From NCBI GenBank assembly GCA_028023455.1, contig JAQFVV010012405.1, forward strand, positions 8,289,291 through 8,353,290: a stretch of DNA of 64,000 nucleotides. Reading direction: 5' to 3'. The stretch is from Epiperipatus broadwayi (taxonomy: Eukaryota > Onychophora > Udeonychophora > Euonychophora > Peripatidae). Below, piece by piece: positions 38,439-51,954 of the stretch. Position 1 is the stretch's first letter; each line of letters starts with the position of its first letter. A model generated the notes under the pieces. It saw only the letters and a program-made list of their open reading frames with translations, made no database searches and was not told the DNA's origin. Position numbers and translations under genes: made by a program.

Positions 38439-38512
<74 letters not shown>
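38439..38512. repeat. (AT)n microsatellite at the edge of the Penelope fragment
   Basis: Two long AT runs are separated by TTATATC. The tract abuts the start of the GIY-YIG reading frame and probably grew at the truncation point. Confidence 0.9.
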
Positions 38513-38515
<3 letters not shown>

Positions 38516-39132
38516 TTAAGTCATATCCTATACATTCACATTAACATGATACACTGAAGTATAGTAAGCCATATTATCAGTGCAGAAATAAGATTATACA
38601 TAATAATAAAATTAATATAAAGCTAAATGTGAAGTCTTTGTGGTAAAAAAAAAGCTATTTTAACAATTATGAAAATTTGATGTTGGTTTCATAATTTGCT
38701 GGGTGCAAATGCACACTACTTTACTTATCAATAAGTTATTGCAGCTTTGGTGCTACCAATGTGAGAAGCAAACTACCTTTTTAGTTACAAAAAAAAATCC
38801 AAGTCAGATGTCACATGATCTAATTTAACAAGCTTGTATATATAACCTTTTTAGTTGTAGAGTTATTTTGTTTAGATGTTGGTTAATAGATAGATGTTAT
38901 ATAGTTTTACTCATTTTATTCATAATTATCCACCATTACTTCATAGGTTGAAAATTATATTTATATATAGAGTGTGTGTGTGTGTGCACAGTTATCTATT
39001 TATAAATCTATCAGGCTATTGCATAAAGTGAATACTATAGCTTGAAAGTTTTACTTTCAGTTTTAGCTTGAGGCAGTTAATCTTAACTGTAAATGGATAA
39101 CTCCATACACATATTTCCATCTAAACATCCAT

Positions 39133-39133
<1 letters not shown>

Positions 39134-39177
<44 letters not shown>
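39134..39177. repeat. (AT)n(GT)n microsatellite
   Basis: A short AT run changes to about 16 GT units. Confidence 0.85.
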
Positions 39178-39297
39178 ATAGTAGTAATCCCTAAATAATG
39201 TTTTCCTAAAGGTTTGTGATGATGGTATTTTCATTATATTTATATATTGGACTAATTTCATTGTCTAATATAAGTATTGAATGTCTTTAGAAAAATT

Positions 39298-39497
39298 TAA
39301 CTTTATTTATATATTCCAAATACATTCAACTGTTAGTAATAATATATGCACAACATTTCGAGAGGTGTTATTCTCCCACCTTCTTTGAGTATGCTGGCCT
39401 GACCAATGACAGTACTAGCATGGGAATCAAACCTTATATTCTTGAGTATTGAATTTTAAGGTAACGCTCTAACCAACTGAGCAAATTACCATCCATA
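39298..39497 (-). mobile_element. tRNA-derived SINE (family B)
   Basis: The minus strand starts TTTGCTCAGTTGGTTAGAGCG, a good box A, then has GGTTTGATTCCC as box B. The body contains TACTGTCATTGGTCAGGCC and ends with TTGAATGTATTTGGAATAT and AAATAAAGTT. Total length is about 200 bp. Its polymerase III promoter boxes are better kept than in the 9745 copy. Confidence 0.65.
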
Positions 39498-39968
39498 AAT
39501 GTATATATTGAGATATTTACAAAAATTATCAAAAAAAAAAAAAAGAATAGTTTGATTAGTACAATGGTAAATATATATATACTGTATATAAAGAGAAAGT
39601 GAATGACCACATGAAAAATTATTTATGTTGGCATTTAGCTGGGTGGATATGTTAAAAATATGTATTTAAATTTAAGAATTTCGATTTTTTTGTTCTCAGT
39701 GATGAAAGTTTATTCATCAAAAAAAAAAACCCAGATACAAATATAGTTAGAAAAAGATTTACAAGGGAGTGATTATTTGATAAATTGAAATTTCAGAAGC
39801 AACATGGTAAGAGGGGAAGGATACATGTGAAAAGGGAATGGGAAGTGGAAAGGGGAAACAGTGTGTAGTCCAGGCCAGTCCGAGATGCATGTTTTCATTT
39901 TGAATTTTTTATTTAATAATTTTTAAATCATTGAAATTACTATATATAAATATTAATTCAATATCAAA

Positions 39969-40088
39969 TCACTATGGTTATGCTACCTAGTGTAATCAGT
40001 AAATGTCAGGTGATAGTGCTTAATAAATCCCTATCTATCTGGCATCTACTGATTAGCAAAGTTTATACTAGGTGGCGTAATCACAGTG
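39969..40088. mobile_element. Short palindromic MITE, diverged relative of the 15854 family
   Basis: The ends TCACTATGGTTATGCTACC and (reverse strand) TCACTGTGATTACGCCACC form an inverted repeat of about 40 bp. The centre has AATCAGTAAATG and AAATCCCTATCTA, resembling AATCAATGGATG and AAATCCCTATCTA of the 15854 element. It ends about 135 bp before the zinc-finger exon, inside the intron. Confidence 0.65.
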
Positions 40089-40206
40089 AAAGGAAAATAT
40101 TTTTTTACTGAACATGCACTAATATCTTATTAATTTTATATTTTTAATTAAAACTTAGCTTTGTATTTTTATTACACTCTTAGTTCCAGCACAAGATAAA
40201 AATTAA

Positions 40207-40494
<288 letters not shown>

Positions 40495-40689
40495 TAAAAT
40501 GTAATAGTTTATATAAAGATCTTGTTTTAATAATCAATATTCAAAAAACTCTAGTTCTTTCTCAGCCAGTAATTTGAAAATATAAACATTTAAATGGCTT
40601 TGTAGTTTTAAAGTAAAAAGCTGAACTTAGTTAATGAACAATAACACAGATTTTAATGTCTTGCTAATGATTTTAGCAAGTTAAAAGAT

Positions 40690-41315
40690 AGTGTTTCATC
40701 ATAAGAAAATAACTACCACAACTAAGCTGTATATAAAGCTGTTATTTTACCTAATTTATTGTATGGAAATGAGACTTGGCATTAGATTTCCGCAAAATAT
40801 TCAAAATACGATGGCAATATCATAAAACCAATCAATATATTCTTCATCTTGCTGGATGAAACAATATGGAGTCCACTATTGTAAAATCAAACCTTTATTG
40901 GATTGGATGTGTGAATGAATAAAAAGAATGCAAGATTTTCTAAAAGGATATTTTATGATGATCTTGAGCATAGACTTCATGGGAGAGATAGATCCTATTT
41001 ATGCTGTAAGGATTATCTCAAAGATATTTTAATGAAGTGCAATGGCAATTATTTCCATTGGGAAAATATGGCAGAGATTAGAAACATTGGACGTATTGTT
41101 GAAGTATTTCAGACCGAAAAGTTTTCTGCTGAAGGAATTAAAAGAAAGCATGTAAAGTATCAAATAAACAGAGAAATGAACTAGCATGTTGTATATGTGG
41201 ATGTATTTGTGGTCCAAAAATTAGTTGTATTATCATCCGCAACTCATTTCTATAGTAGTTCTCCCCCTCCCTCTTTTTTTCTTGGAGTTGGAATGGCTAT
41301 ACTCATTTACCAATA
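40690..41315 (+). pseudogene. LINE 3' end (family 2)
   Basis: The plus-strand translation gives LLYGNETW-like sequence near 40755, then LEHRLHGRDRSYLCCKDYLK and HWENMAEIRNIGR in an open frame (40915-41184), then a decayed C2HC-like end. It follows the zinc-finger exon in the same intron. The stop-free part is short and is a relic, not a host exon. Confidence 0.7.
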
Positions 41316-41699
41316 ACTGCTGTATATATATGTACCTTATATATATATATTTATTTATATTTAATTGACAGATAATGTTATTTGTTTGCTTTGTATTTAT
41401 TTATTAGCAATGCAAAGTAGTAATTTCATAAAGTATCAATTACAGAATGAAAAAACGAAAGACGCTTACCTACTTATAGTGAGAAAAATTATGTCAGTAA
41501 AATGTTTGCATCTCAAATGTGAATGAAAAGTTATTTTTGTATACATTAAATACACATAACATAAAATTTATTATAAATCTTTGTTCCATGATATAAAGTG
41601 AATTAATAAATTAATTAAATTGTTATGTTAATGAAGTTATGAGTACTTAATAAATCATATGTTTACTGTTTAGCAGATATAATAAAATCGTCATATTCC

Positions 41700-42330
41700 T
41701 ACCTCTGTCTTCATCAGCACCAATTTTTATTTCTCTTCAAGATGATCTTTCTGAGTTTAATCTCATTCTCCAATCCATGGCTTCTTTCTCCACATCAGAA
41801 AACTTTATCTTATTTATCTCTCACGTATGATATCATTCTAGATCTCTTATGATCCCTTGATGTTCCATATATTGCTAATTCTTCTAAAACCATGTTCAGT
41901 CTAACTCCATTTCAGTTTTTTAAATCTTTCAATGATATCAGTGTTTTCTGTTTGTTTTGTCACCTATGTATTTAACTTTCAATCTTTTATTATTTCTGGT
42001 ATGCATCTCTCCATACATAATTGTGGGGTCTGATGTCTCTGTATTATTCTTCTCTCCATACATAATTGTGTGGTCTGATGTCTCTGTATTATTCTTCTCT
42101 CCATACATAATTGTGTGATCCGATGTCCCTGTATTAATCTTCAGTTGAGTATACAAATGTCCTAACCATAAGTAAAAACTAACAAAATACTTCTATTAAA
42201 TATTTTTTTAGACAAATGGGTATATTTCTTATAATATTAAGTTATTTCTCTCAAAAACAATCCAAATTTAATTCTATGATAAATCTTATTCATTATATTT
42301 CCATCTTTATTAATAATCTGGACAAGGAAT
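41700..42330 (-). pseudogene. LINE 3' part (family 1) with an internal 45-bp tandem expansion
   Basis: The minus-strand order matches the family 1 LINE C-terminal region. A 45-bp unit is repeated nearly three times at 42006-42140 and adds the 15-residue repeat TSDHTIMYGEKNNTE in frame. Stops and frameshifts elsewhere mark it as a relic. Confidence 0.65.
42006..42140. repeat. 45-bp tandem repeat, about three copies
   Basis: Units start TCTCTCCATACATAATTGTG at 42006, 42051 and 42096 with a few differences. The length is a multiple of three and stays in frame with the LINE coding direction. Confidence 0.85.
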
Positions 42331-42595
42331 TCATAATTGGTAACTAATTCATGATTATCAATCGTTATTTTTTCCTTATGAGAAAATCATTTATAGCTTT
42401 TATTTTTAATCCTTTATTGCTTTCAACTCAGTACATTAATCAAATCACACCACACATTATTCAATATATTCAATAATAGCTTTTATGGTTTTTTTTTAAA
42501 TAAAAAAAAAATCACTAATATTATTTTTTATATAACATGGATTCAAGGACTATGTAGTAATAAAAATCGATTACTTTTTTTTGATAATTCTGAAT

Positions 42596-42714
42596 TTTTT
42601 TTTTTTTTCCATATGTCATAGCATCGGCCGGGAGGCGAACCCGCAACAACCATCTGCAAACAACTACTTGCTTGCAAGGCAGCTGCGCTGACCTCTCGGC
42701 TAACAACGCTTGAC
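42596..42714 (-). mobile_element. tRNA-derived SINE (family A) with target-site duplication
   Basis: The minus strand has GCGTTGTTAGCCGAGAGGTC, an anticodon-arm hairpin, GGGTTCGCCTCC, then GATGCTATGACATATGG and an A-run. AATTCTGAAT occurs at 42586-42595 and 42715-42724. It is closely related to the 14621 copy, including the extended variable arm. Confidence 0.8.
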
Positions 42715-42867
42715 AATTCTGAATATTTTTAGCTAGTCACAATTACTATGCAGAGTATCAGAATAATGTGAATAATTTTCAAATTTTAATGAATGCTGTT
42801 TCATTTATTTCCATTATTTCTACTGATTTTCCAAAAACAAAAATAATAAAATACAAAAAGATCAATA

Positions 42868-42985
42868 ATATATAGGGAATTTGAACTCAGATTTTCACAC
42901 GACCCTCAACTATCCATGCTATCTCATACTGATGATACACTGAATCACACACATGTTGAAAAGATAAATAGTAATCTAGAGATGA
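42868..42985 (-). repeat. Fragment of the hammerhead repeat family (box region only)
   Basis: Contains the minus-strand equivalents of the linker (TTTATCTTTTCAACATGTGTG), the box A-like part and AGTTCAAATTCC at the box B position. The ribozyme itself is missing; a LINE fragment starts immediately after it at about 43000. Confidence 0.45.
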
Positions 42986-42999
42986 GGTTTGTAATAACT

Positions 43000-43525
43000 A
43001 TACAGTCCTATCTGTGAATCACAATATTTCCATATAAAGGACATGCTTGTTCACATAAAGGGCATGCTGGTCCTTTATTTTATTTATTTGATATTTTGTA
43101 TTACTATTTTTTTAACTTCTACAGTAAACTATTCATTCTGAAAAACTTCAACAATTTATTTGATTGCATTTCTCCATTGTATTTTATTTTCAGACATGTC
43201 TTTCCAATGAAAGCCATCAAAATTGCATTTTTTAAAAATGTCTTTGAGATAATTTGTATAGCATAAACAGGGTTCACCTCTCTCATGAAATCATGCTTAA
43301 ATTCACAGTAAAATACTTTTTTTAAAAAAGTCTGTTGCCATTTTATAGTTTCATATATTCTCTCCAATAAAGATGTGCTTTTACAATAATAGACTCTACA
43401 ATATCATATCCAGCAAGCTGAAGAACATATTTATTGGTCTTATGATCTTGCTGTTTTTGAAATTTAATACCTGGATTCCTATTTAGCAGAATTTATGAGT
43501 GGTTGCATACAGTCGACATGAATAA
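43000..43525 (-). pseudogene. LINE 3' end (family 2)
   Basis: The minus-strand translation contains SSACWI, LLERIYETIKWQQTF, KHDFMREVNPVYAIQ and a GKTCLKIKYNGEM segment, in the same order as the 40690 and 15105 copies. It has multiple stops. It begins directly beside a fragment of the hammerhead repeat family. Confidence 0.6.
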
Positions 43526-43529
43526 ACTG

Positions 43530-46500
43530 TAAATATTATATTTATATATATATATTTTGGTTCATTTATCTTCAGGAGATTGTAGGCCTTCCACTCATTT
43601 TGTAAATGTTTTTGAGGGAAGTAAACAAAAAATTGAAATAAAGATTGTTAATGAAATTTATCAGTATTTTTTTTTTTAAATTTAACATTAATTTTGTATA
43701 TTTATCAAAAATATGGGTTGCCATTTTGGTAAGCCCTTGAAACTGTATATTTATCAAAAATATGAGTTACCATTTTGGTTTACCTGAAAACTCACACCTA
43801 TCAATTTTTCCAACTATCTTGCAATATTTACAATATGATTCACATTCACATTGATTAATACAGTTAGACAAATCAGTGATGAATAATATGCATGCATGCA
43901 CGAGGTATCCATGGTGGTGAAGCATTTATGGAGTTAATTGAGTGAATGTGAGGCAGTGTATAAATATTTTATACATAAATGGAACCATAAAAATAACAGC
44001 CAAATTGCAGTTAACATAAAATTTTAACACAAGTGTATATAGTTTTAAAGACCGTTTCATTATGCAATCTTGAAAATATTTATAGGTTGGAGATTGCTCA
44101 CTTGGTTTAATTAACAAACATTAAAAATTTATGCTACAAAATTTCTGTGGAAAGTTATCTAGTGACTGATTCTTTAATTAACATTATTTATCAATTTGTC
44201 AATAGCTATGCACAATTTCTTAACAATTCCAATAATGGTAGCTTCTGAAGAAAGGTCATTCACCAAATTAAAATTAGTAAAAAATCACTGATGATCAAAC
44301 ATGTCCCAAGAAAATCTAAAAAATGTATCTATAATAAGTATTGTAATGGTACGGGAATTTCTCTAAGGAAACATCACGGGAATTTCTCTAAGGAAACATC
44401 AAGGCGGTCGCATCTCACCATGGTCAGATTTTGGGTCTTCAAATAGGATGCTATGAATAAGATGATCTAAATTTAATCCAAAATTGAATTTACTTCAGTA
44501 ATAATAATTTAATATTAAATATCTAATATAGACCCAATATAGAATAAATCATTCAATCTTCATCTTTATTAATTGTTCCGTTATGCTCAGAATTCAAACT
44601 CTGGGAGAAGTTGCGGTTAACTCTCTTCAGGGGTTTCCATCAGTTTTACAGCTATAACCATACTGAATATAATCTCAATATATTTTTAAAATTTATTTCA
44701 ATTCAGTTATTAGAATATTAAATTAATATAATATATGTGTGTGGGTATATGTGTTTGTCTTTATTTTGATTTCGTAAAATGAATAAATAAATTAGAAACT
44801 TCAAATTTAAGATAAACATTAACAATATTAAACGAATAACAATTCAAATTTATTTAATATAACAAAAATAAGTATAAAGGTTTGTTTCATATCTCTTCCA
44901 TAGTAGATATATATATTATAACACGAACAAAATCTAATAACGTATAATATAATAAATGAATTTTTATAATTTATGAAAAAGAAATTATAAAAATGCTAAA
45001 CTAGCTAATATCAATATAATACATATATAAATAAATTATATTATTATATTATACAATCCATATGAGAGAATTCCAGTTTCATGAGACCATTCCTATGTAA
45101 GTCATCATTAAGAAATATAAAATCTTTTATACAGAATATTAGTTATTTATACAACGAATAACAAATAAACATTATCATGTTAATTAAATTAATAAAAACA
45201 ATGTTCTATCAATGTTATAAATAAATCCAATATGAAGAATGATAAACTCTTACCTTCATATTAAGTTTACTTTTGTACCTTAAGTTAAACCCCTGTCAAG
45301 TCACTTTCATATAAAGACCTAGATTTTATTAAATATAAAAGAAAACATTTAACTTCATAATCTTCTGTTCATTTTCATTTAGTCTTTCATAAATGATTTA
45401 TTTCAAAGGCAAATGATTTTAGTAACAAAGGAAATAAAATTAAATGTTTTTAAATGACGCTTCACGAAGACGATGTGATATAATGAAAAGTTCATATTAC
45501 TATCTTATTCATTTCCATATTTAGAAGTAATGCTCATTAAGAATAAAGTTATTTATTCCTTGGAGGTCGATCATTGGAAAACTATTCAGATATCTGATTG
45601 TTCCTAAACATTCTTTTTGCATGGTACTGACATCTTCCACAAATAATTTCATTACCAATTGGAGTTTTATTTAGATTATATAGATGAAATTCATATAACT
45701 TTTAGGCATTTCAGCAATTACATTTATTTTCGATTAAAACAATAGCATTATATATCCTATGACAAGTTTATTCACAAGGCATTTTTTTATAGATATAATC
45801 TTCTTAAATTAATATTGGTTTGAATATATAAATGTTTTCTGAAAAAGTTTATCTGTTTCAGAATTCCAATTTAGAACGATTTTATAAGCTTTTTAATTAA
45901 TAAAAATATATATATATATAATTTAGTTTAGAAAATATGAATAATATTAATAGAGAGTAATTTATTTACTCTTCTATTTGGGTAATATTAGAATTTGTTG
46001 TCTAACAAAACTTTTCTTCAATAAGCAAATCATTCAATTTGTCAATCTATCTTTTATAAGTATTCTATATTTGAACACAGTAAAAATTATTGTACAAAAT
46101 AGCTAGTACATCAGCAAAAGATAGAAGATTTAATAAAAAATTTGATTCAGTATTTATAACAAAATCAACTTCCGGTGGCATGTACTGCATATCATTTGGT
46201 TTTCATGATTTTTACCTCGTATAATTATTAATTATATTTAATAATAATTTAATTTTTAATTTAATTTCCTTTGTATTAGTTGCTAGGTTGTGACTTGACT
46301 TTAAAGGTTATCTCTTTGTCAGTGTTTTAGTTAATGAATTTTATTATATTAAACAATAGTATTATATCAATGAATGAAAATAATTTTTTCTGCTTGTTTT
46401 AATTTTATTAAAACAACTATATATGAATGAAATAAAGTATATACTAATCATATATACTTATGTGATAGTATTGCGTACTCTCACAGTATAGAAAATTAAA

Positions 46501-48335
46501 TCTGTAATAATTTAGATTTAGATTATATAAATGATACAAATAATGATTTTTCTATTATAAAATTCAGAAGAATATAGAGAATATAATTATGATCATTTTT
46601 ATACATTATTATATGATGATATATGTATTGCTATTTTATAATAAATTTTGTACTTTTGTAGAAGCTGTACTATGGAAGTTTGCCACCCAAATTTGTCTTA
46701 GTTAACTACTTTTAGGGGCCTTAACTATTTATTTATTTTCACAAAAATATTTTACTAAACATGTGATACTTATTAAAATTAAACAATATTAAAAAAATGA
46801 ATTATAAGTTACTATTACCTTTAAAAAATATTACTAAATGGTTTATAAATTCCATTTCACAACATATAATTACTATTTTTTTTTACATATATGATAGCAT
46901 ATAAACGTAAACATGTTGCAAATATTGTTGTCATTATATCATGGCATTTTATTATTTTTAGTGTAATATTATTTTAGAGCTTTTTTTTTACTTGTTCTTT
47001 TTTGTGTGGAAATGATTAAAATTTGGGATCTTCTGGTGATAGAAGAATCAAGAAACACAGAGAAACTGCGAGATAATACATCAATTTCTATTTAGCAGAA
47101 TTTGTGTTGTGCCGATTGCATAAAGATCAATCCACATTTGTGGCCATGATACACAGCTATTAAGGATTTCTGCCCAGTCAACATAAAGAACCCACATTTA
47201 TAACACCACTTTAATATTCTTTCTTTGACCACTTTTTTTATTTGTTATATATATTAAATTTTCTTTCATTCAATCATTTGTAGTTTTGTATATTTTCTTT
47301 TGTTTTTAGAATCATTAAAAAAAAAAAAAAAAATTAAATACAATAGCTTGCAGTCAGCCATATTGTTTGCAAGATTTTTTTGATGCTCCAGTAAAGGAAT
47401 AATTAAAACAAACACCAATGGTGAGCCGTCATATAGCTTCTACACAAGTGCCTAAATTTTTATATTATATATTATATTAAAATTTCACTTTATTATTATG
47501 TTTTTTATTTTTGGAAGGGAGGCAATATAATTTTGCATCCGGGTAGCACAAACCTTCAAAACGGGGTTTTATGCGGAGTTTAAAAAATACAAAAATCATA
47601 TATTCTTCTTTATTTACTTAAATTTTGAAATACCATAAAAATCTTTACAATTATAATCTGTTATTAGAATGTTGTGAAATGATACATATCCTGTTGGTGT
47701 ATCTTATTCTAAAAAACTATTTATAAATATACGATATTGTTTAATTTTGACTACATTGTAGGAAAATATAACATCTGATAACGCCTAAAAATATAAGAAA
47801 AGGCGATTCTCGTCACTTTAGTAACATTAATATATGTTAAAATTTTAGTTAAGTCAATAAAATAAATTTATTTTTACTTTTTAAATAAATCACTTCCTGT
47901 GACTCATACAAAAAGATTTGATGCTATTATATATGCGTTGAATAAAATAATCCAATATCCATCGTGTTTTTCAAATTATATAACCGACATAACACATTAA
48001 ACTTACTTTTTATTTTGCAGAAAATGACGTCAGTTTGTGAAAAGAAATACCGGGCTTGACTGAATTTTAAAAATATATTGATACTTACTTGTCTAATACA
48101 ATATTGCTGACCTGCTCTATTTTATTAACTAAAATATTCCAAGGTTAATTCTCTATTGCTGAGAAGTGAAGGAAAAAAAAAGATTACCTCACAATAAGTG
48201 AATATAACTGTTAAATTCTCAATGAGTAACTAGATAATATCACATGATTCTACAATAATATTGAATAGTTTTGTATTTGAGAACTGACAGTCTTAAGGAC
48301 TAATGACTGCATTTACTGCATATAGGTGAATAAAA
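43530..48335. other. No gene recognised
   Basis: Very AT-rich. One short shared block (TATTTAGCAGAATTTGTG at 47090, compared with 43485) hints at a decayed repeat at 47050-47230. Open frames at 43572-44117 are not credible. Confidence 0.4.
44352..44402. repeat. 25-bp direct repeat
   Basis: GGGAATTTCTCTAAGGAAAC followed by ATCA occurs twice in a row. No gene or known element is attached to it. Confidence 0.8.
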
Positions 48336-48339
48336 GAGT

Positions 48340-48700
48340 TGATTAAAGATATGGAAGAATTGATTATGACTGCTCTCTGCATTTTCCATTGGGCAGATCA
48401 TTATTGATTAAGTAATATGAAACCTAACTATGGCAAGAAATCAATTCTCACTGAGAGAGATATTTTGATATTAAAAAGACTGTGGCCACCTAAAAGCAGC
48501 AGAAATCATCATAGAAGCCAATATAGGTTTGAGCAATCCAATGTTTATGAAAACAGTCTGTCATACATCAATATAACTGATGTGCAAGAAGAATGTTATG
48601 GGTATAAAAACTAGGCATTAGATAATTGGTAGCATGTTACATGGTTAGATGCATTGTTGTGTTTTTTAATTGCTAAAAGGACTTTCTCTTTATTCCAGAA
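48340..48700 (+). pseudogene. Possible Tc1-like transposase relic
   Basis: The plus-strand frame has GKKSILTERDILILKRL, which resembles a Tc1 helix-turn-helix linker (LTERD...). After one stop it reads DNWHVTWLDALLCFLI, compared with W..V.WSDES.F in Tc1 transposases. There is no second or third catalytic acid and no terminal repeat, so this is tentative. Confidence 0.35.
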
Positions 48701-49078
48701 CCACTAACTGTCAACTTTAATGAACAATAGCTATCAAATAGTAATGCTGTTATATACACATCCACAGAATAAATTTTGGCATATAATTTTCATCACTGAG
48801 AACTTTGGATTTATAGTTAATGCTGTTGCAATTACATGTCCAAATGCCATCTTTAACTTCTTAATACTATCACAATAATAACTTGAAATTGGAAACAATT
48901 TAAGCTTTTGAACTCAAGTTTATTTGCTTGTTATTTATATAAATATAATGCTAGGTCAGTTACTATATTTTAGTGATCTCAATTTCATGTTAAATCTTTT
49001 TTTAAGATTTGTCTAGGAAAGATATTTATCAGCATAATATCCCACGATTTTTTCTACTTAAACTTAGCATTTATTCTC

Positions 49079-49122
49079 AGTAGTATTATTTTATTCTCAG
49101 TAGTATTATTTTATTCCATTTC
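49079..49122. repeat. 21-bp direct repeat
   Basis: ATTCTCAGTAGTATTATTTT occurs twice head to tail inside a weakly repetitive region. Confidence 0.8.
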
Positions 49123-49434
49123 ATAACCATCTATAGTATGCTTGAATAATCAATAGATGATATGGTTATGTTATCATATCTATATCTCAAGATCAATCTG
49201 TGCTTTATGATCTTTATCAGTGCATATGTGCATCAGCTCCAATCTTGAATCCATAATCCTCACTAGTAGTAATCATAATTCAGAAATTAGTCAAAGATGT
49301 GGATGTAATCCCATTATCATGTCATGTCTATTATTTATTCAAGCTTACAAAAGATGTCTTTTAAATACAGGAAAGGAAACTCTTCCTGAAGACATATGTT
49401 AAATGTATGCAAAGAAAGTCATAACATGCTTTGT

Positions 49435-51950
49435 TGATTAAAAAAAGGGTTATTTCTAATGATTTCTAAAAATTTGACAACCAGATTGTTGTGATAAAGC
49501 TATGATATTCTAAACCAGCAACTGTCAATGTGGTATACAAAAGAGAATATTTAGGGAAGTGACACCTATATGTGACACAAGATACTAGTCAAAAATTACA
49601 ACTAATTAAAATTATTCGTTTCACTTCTCGAAACATTCCAATCTCCAGATATTAGTTCACTTGCTTTATTATTTTCAAAGGTCAGATAATTCCTCTTCAC
49701 ATTTGAAATATGCAAATTATTCAAACACATAATGTTAACACACATTTTTGCCAAAACCAATCATTGAAAGAAACTGATTTTGTCAAAAGACTGTTATGGG
49801 GATATTTACATGTTTTTCAATGTCTTGTTTATGAAAGTAAAGGTGGGTGTTAACATTGTTAATTTTAAAAAAGTAACAACTTTTAAAATTAACTGAACAT
49901 TACGATGAGTGGCAAATCAGGTTTCTTCATTATGACGGTCTTGTTTGCTCATTTTGTTCAAAGAGAGAATTCTTTCAGGTTTTATCGATGCCTCACCTTT
50001 TTGCCACCAGTTTTAATTAATTTTTTTCATTGCTTTTTATCCCATTATTGAGCTATTTATTTACAATCACAAGATATAAATTTGAAATAATGGCAACAAA
50101 ATTAATTACACTTAGCCGATACAAAGCGTAAAAATATATACCAATGCAAGGAGTGTGTAAATGGGAAAAGTTTTGGAACCACTCACCTAGTCATTTAATT
50201 CAAAGTATTATTTTCATATAGTTCTTCTTCTGAATAATTTATCACACATCCACTTTTTCTGAACATTCTGTAGGAAAAGATTCTCTGCATAGAGAAAACT
50301 TTGTTTCGGCAATATTTCCATCTTTTGGTGTGATAGTGATCATCAGAAAACTGAATAATAGCTTGAGGTTAAGAGAAGACGTAAAAAAGTTTTATTGTCT
50401 TATCAATCATGCAAGTGAGGTATCCATAGTTTCCTGTCAACATTCCTGAAAGTATACCTTTCCCCTCCCTCATGAAGAATGGCTTGATATTTTATTGTTC
50501 AAATGTTATATAACTTTAACTTGAGGACAATAAACACACTTTCTTTTAACACTTCATTTTAGAGTGTTCCATATAAACATGAGTAATCAATAAACATTAA
50601 ATAGTAACATTAATGGAATCCACAGATTAGTTTCTAATTTTTGATCAATGAAGAGAGCTGGCTATTGGTCTTCATCAATCAGGAGCATTGGATCACACAT
50701 CTTTACTTGTGTAAATGCAAGGTTTTTTCAAAAATCATCCAGATGCAATGTGCTTTATTGAAATTAAAGCTTTATAATAATGAGGTTAGCAACAGATTTC
50801 ATTGTTTCTGTTATATTATTGAAACAAATAAACTTGAAAGTTCAAATACTTTAATGATTTTGAACCCACACTAACCTCTTATATAGTCAATAGCTCCATT
50901 TGAAATTTTTGAATTACTTGTGCTTATGTGGAAGATTCTAGAATAGAGTCATACTGAGTGAATTTCTGCTTTCAAAGCTAATATTAAATGTTTGCTAAGA
51001 AAATGTATGATCAAATAAATCAATGTAATACTTAATTGTTACATGTTTGTTATAGTTAATGGATGCCTTTAAAAAATCTATGTCCTGGATATGAACATTC
51101 TGTAATCTTAAGCTTAAGAATGGGTTCATTATTGTTTACAAATATTGCAAAAGTAGAATTATCACCCAATTTTAGCCTTATATTTTTTTTTTCCAATAAC
51201 TATTATTTCTTTTATATGCATATTTAATACATTATCAAGCTTTTTTGTTTTTATCAGTGTCTTCCTCACATCATGTCACAAACCCAGACTACTCCATCTC
51301 ACTCTCCATGCATTTCATAAACACTAAAATAACTTGAAAATATTTAATGCATGTGTTTATTTCAATATGTTTATTAATAAAAGAGAATATATATTCTCTG
51401 TAGAGGCAATTCTCACTTGTTCCACATCTACATTGTGGACACATGCAAAATATCTATCACATAAATATTCATGCATTTTATCTTTTAAACTTTTCATGTT
51501 TTATGTTTCATGTTTTGACGAGGTTAATAGATTTATGTATTTGAACACTTCAATTGTGTCAATTTTCTTTTTATAAAATAGTATATCAAAAAATAATAAA
51601 TATTCTTCATAATACCTATTTCCTAGCCTCTTGGAGAATGCTTCTAATTCGAAGCATATCTTGTATAGTGGAAGAAAATTGAACTTTAAGCTTTAAACGT
51701 TCAAGTATCCCAAATCAGCTTTGACACTTCTCATAACCAAACTTCTTATGAATTTCTAAACAACAAATCATTCAATTTTTTTATTCAGCATATGCTCATA
51801 TTTTATTTAGATACTCTAAAAAAAAATTATTTTAAGTAAATCTTCATTCGTCATTAGGAATTACAATCAACTGATAAAGCAAAAATTTCTGCCAATTGTG
51901 TACTTGAAAAGGCTTATATTCCATTTGCTTTTACCTTTCATTACAGAAAA
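49435..51950. other. No gene recognised
   Basis: Open frames at 50641-50874 and 51334-51576 carry no motif and lack splice or start context. The sequence may include decayed LINE material. Confidence 0.4.
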
Positions 51951-51954
51951 TATA

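Noticed and set aside
42001-42140. CRISPR-like repeat array
   Set aside because: The units are contiguous with no unique spacers and lie in a eukaryotic LINE; this is a simple tandem expansion.
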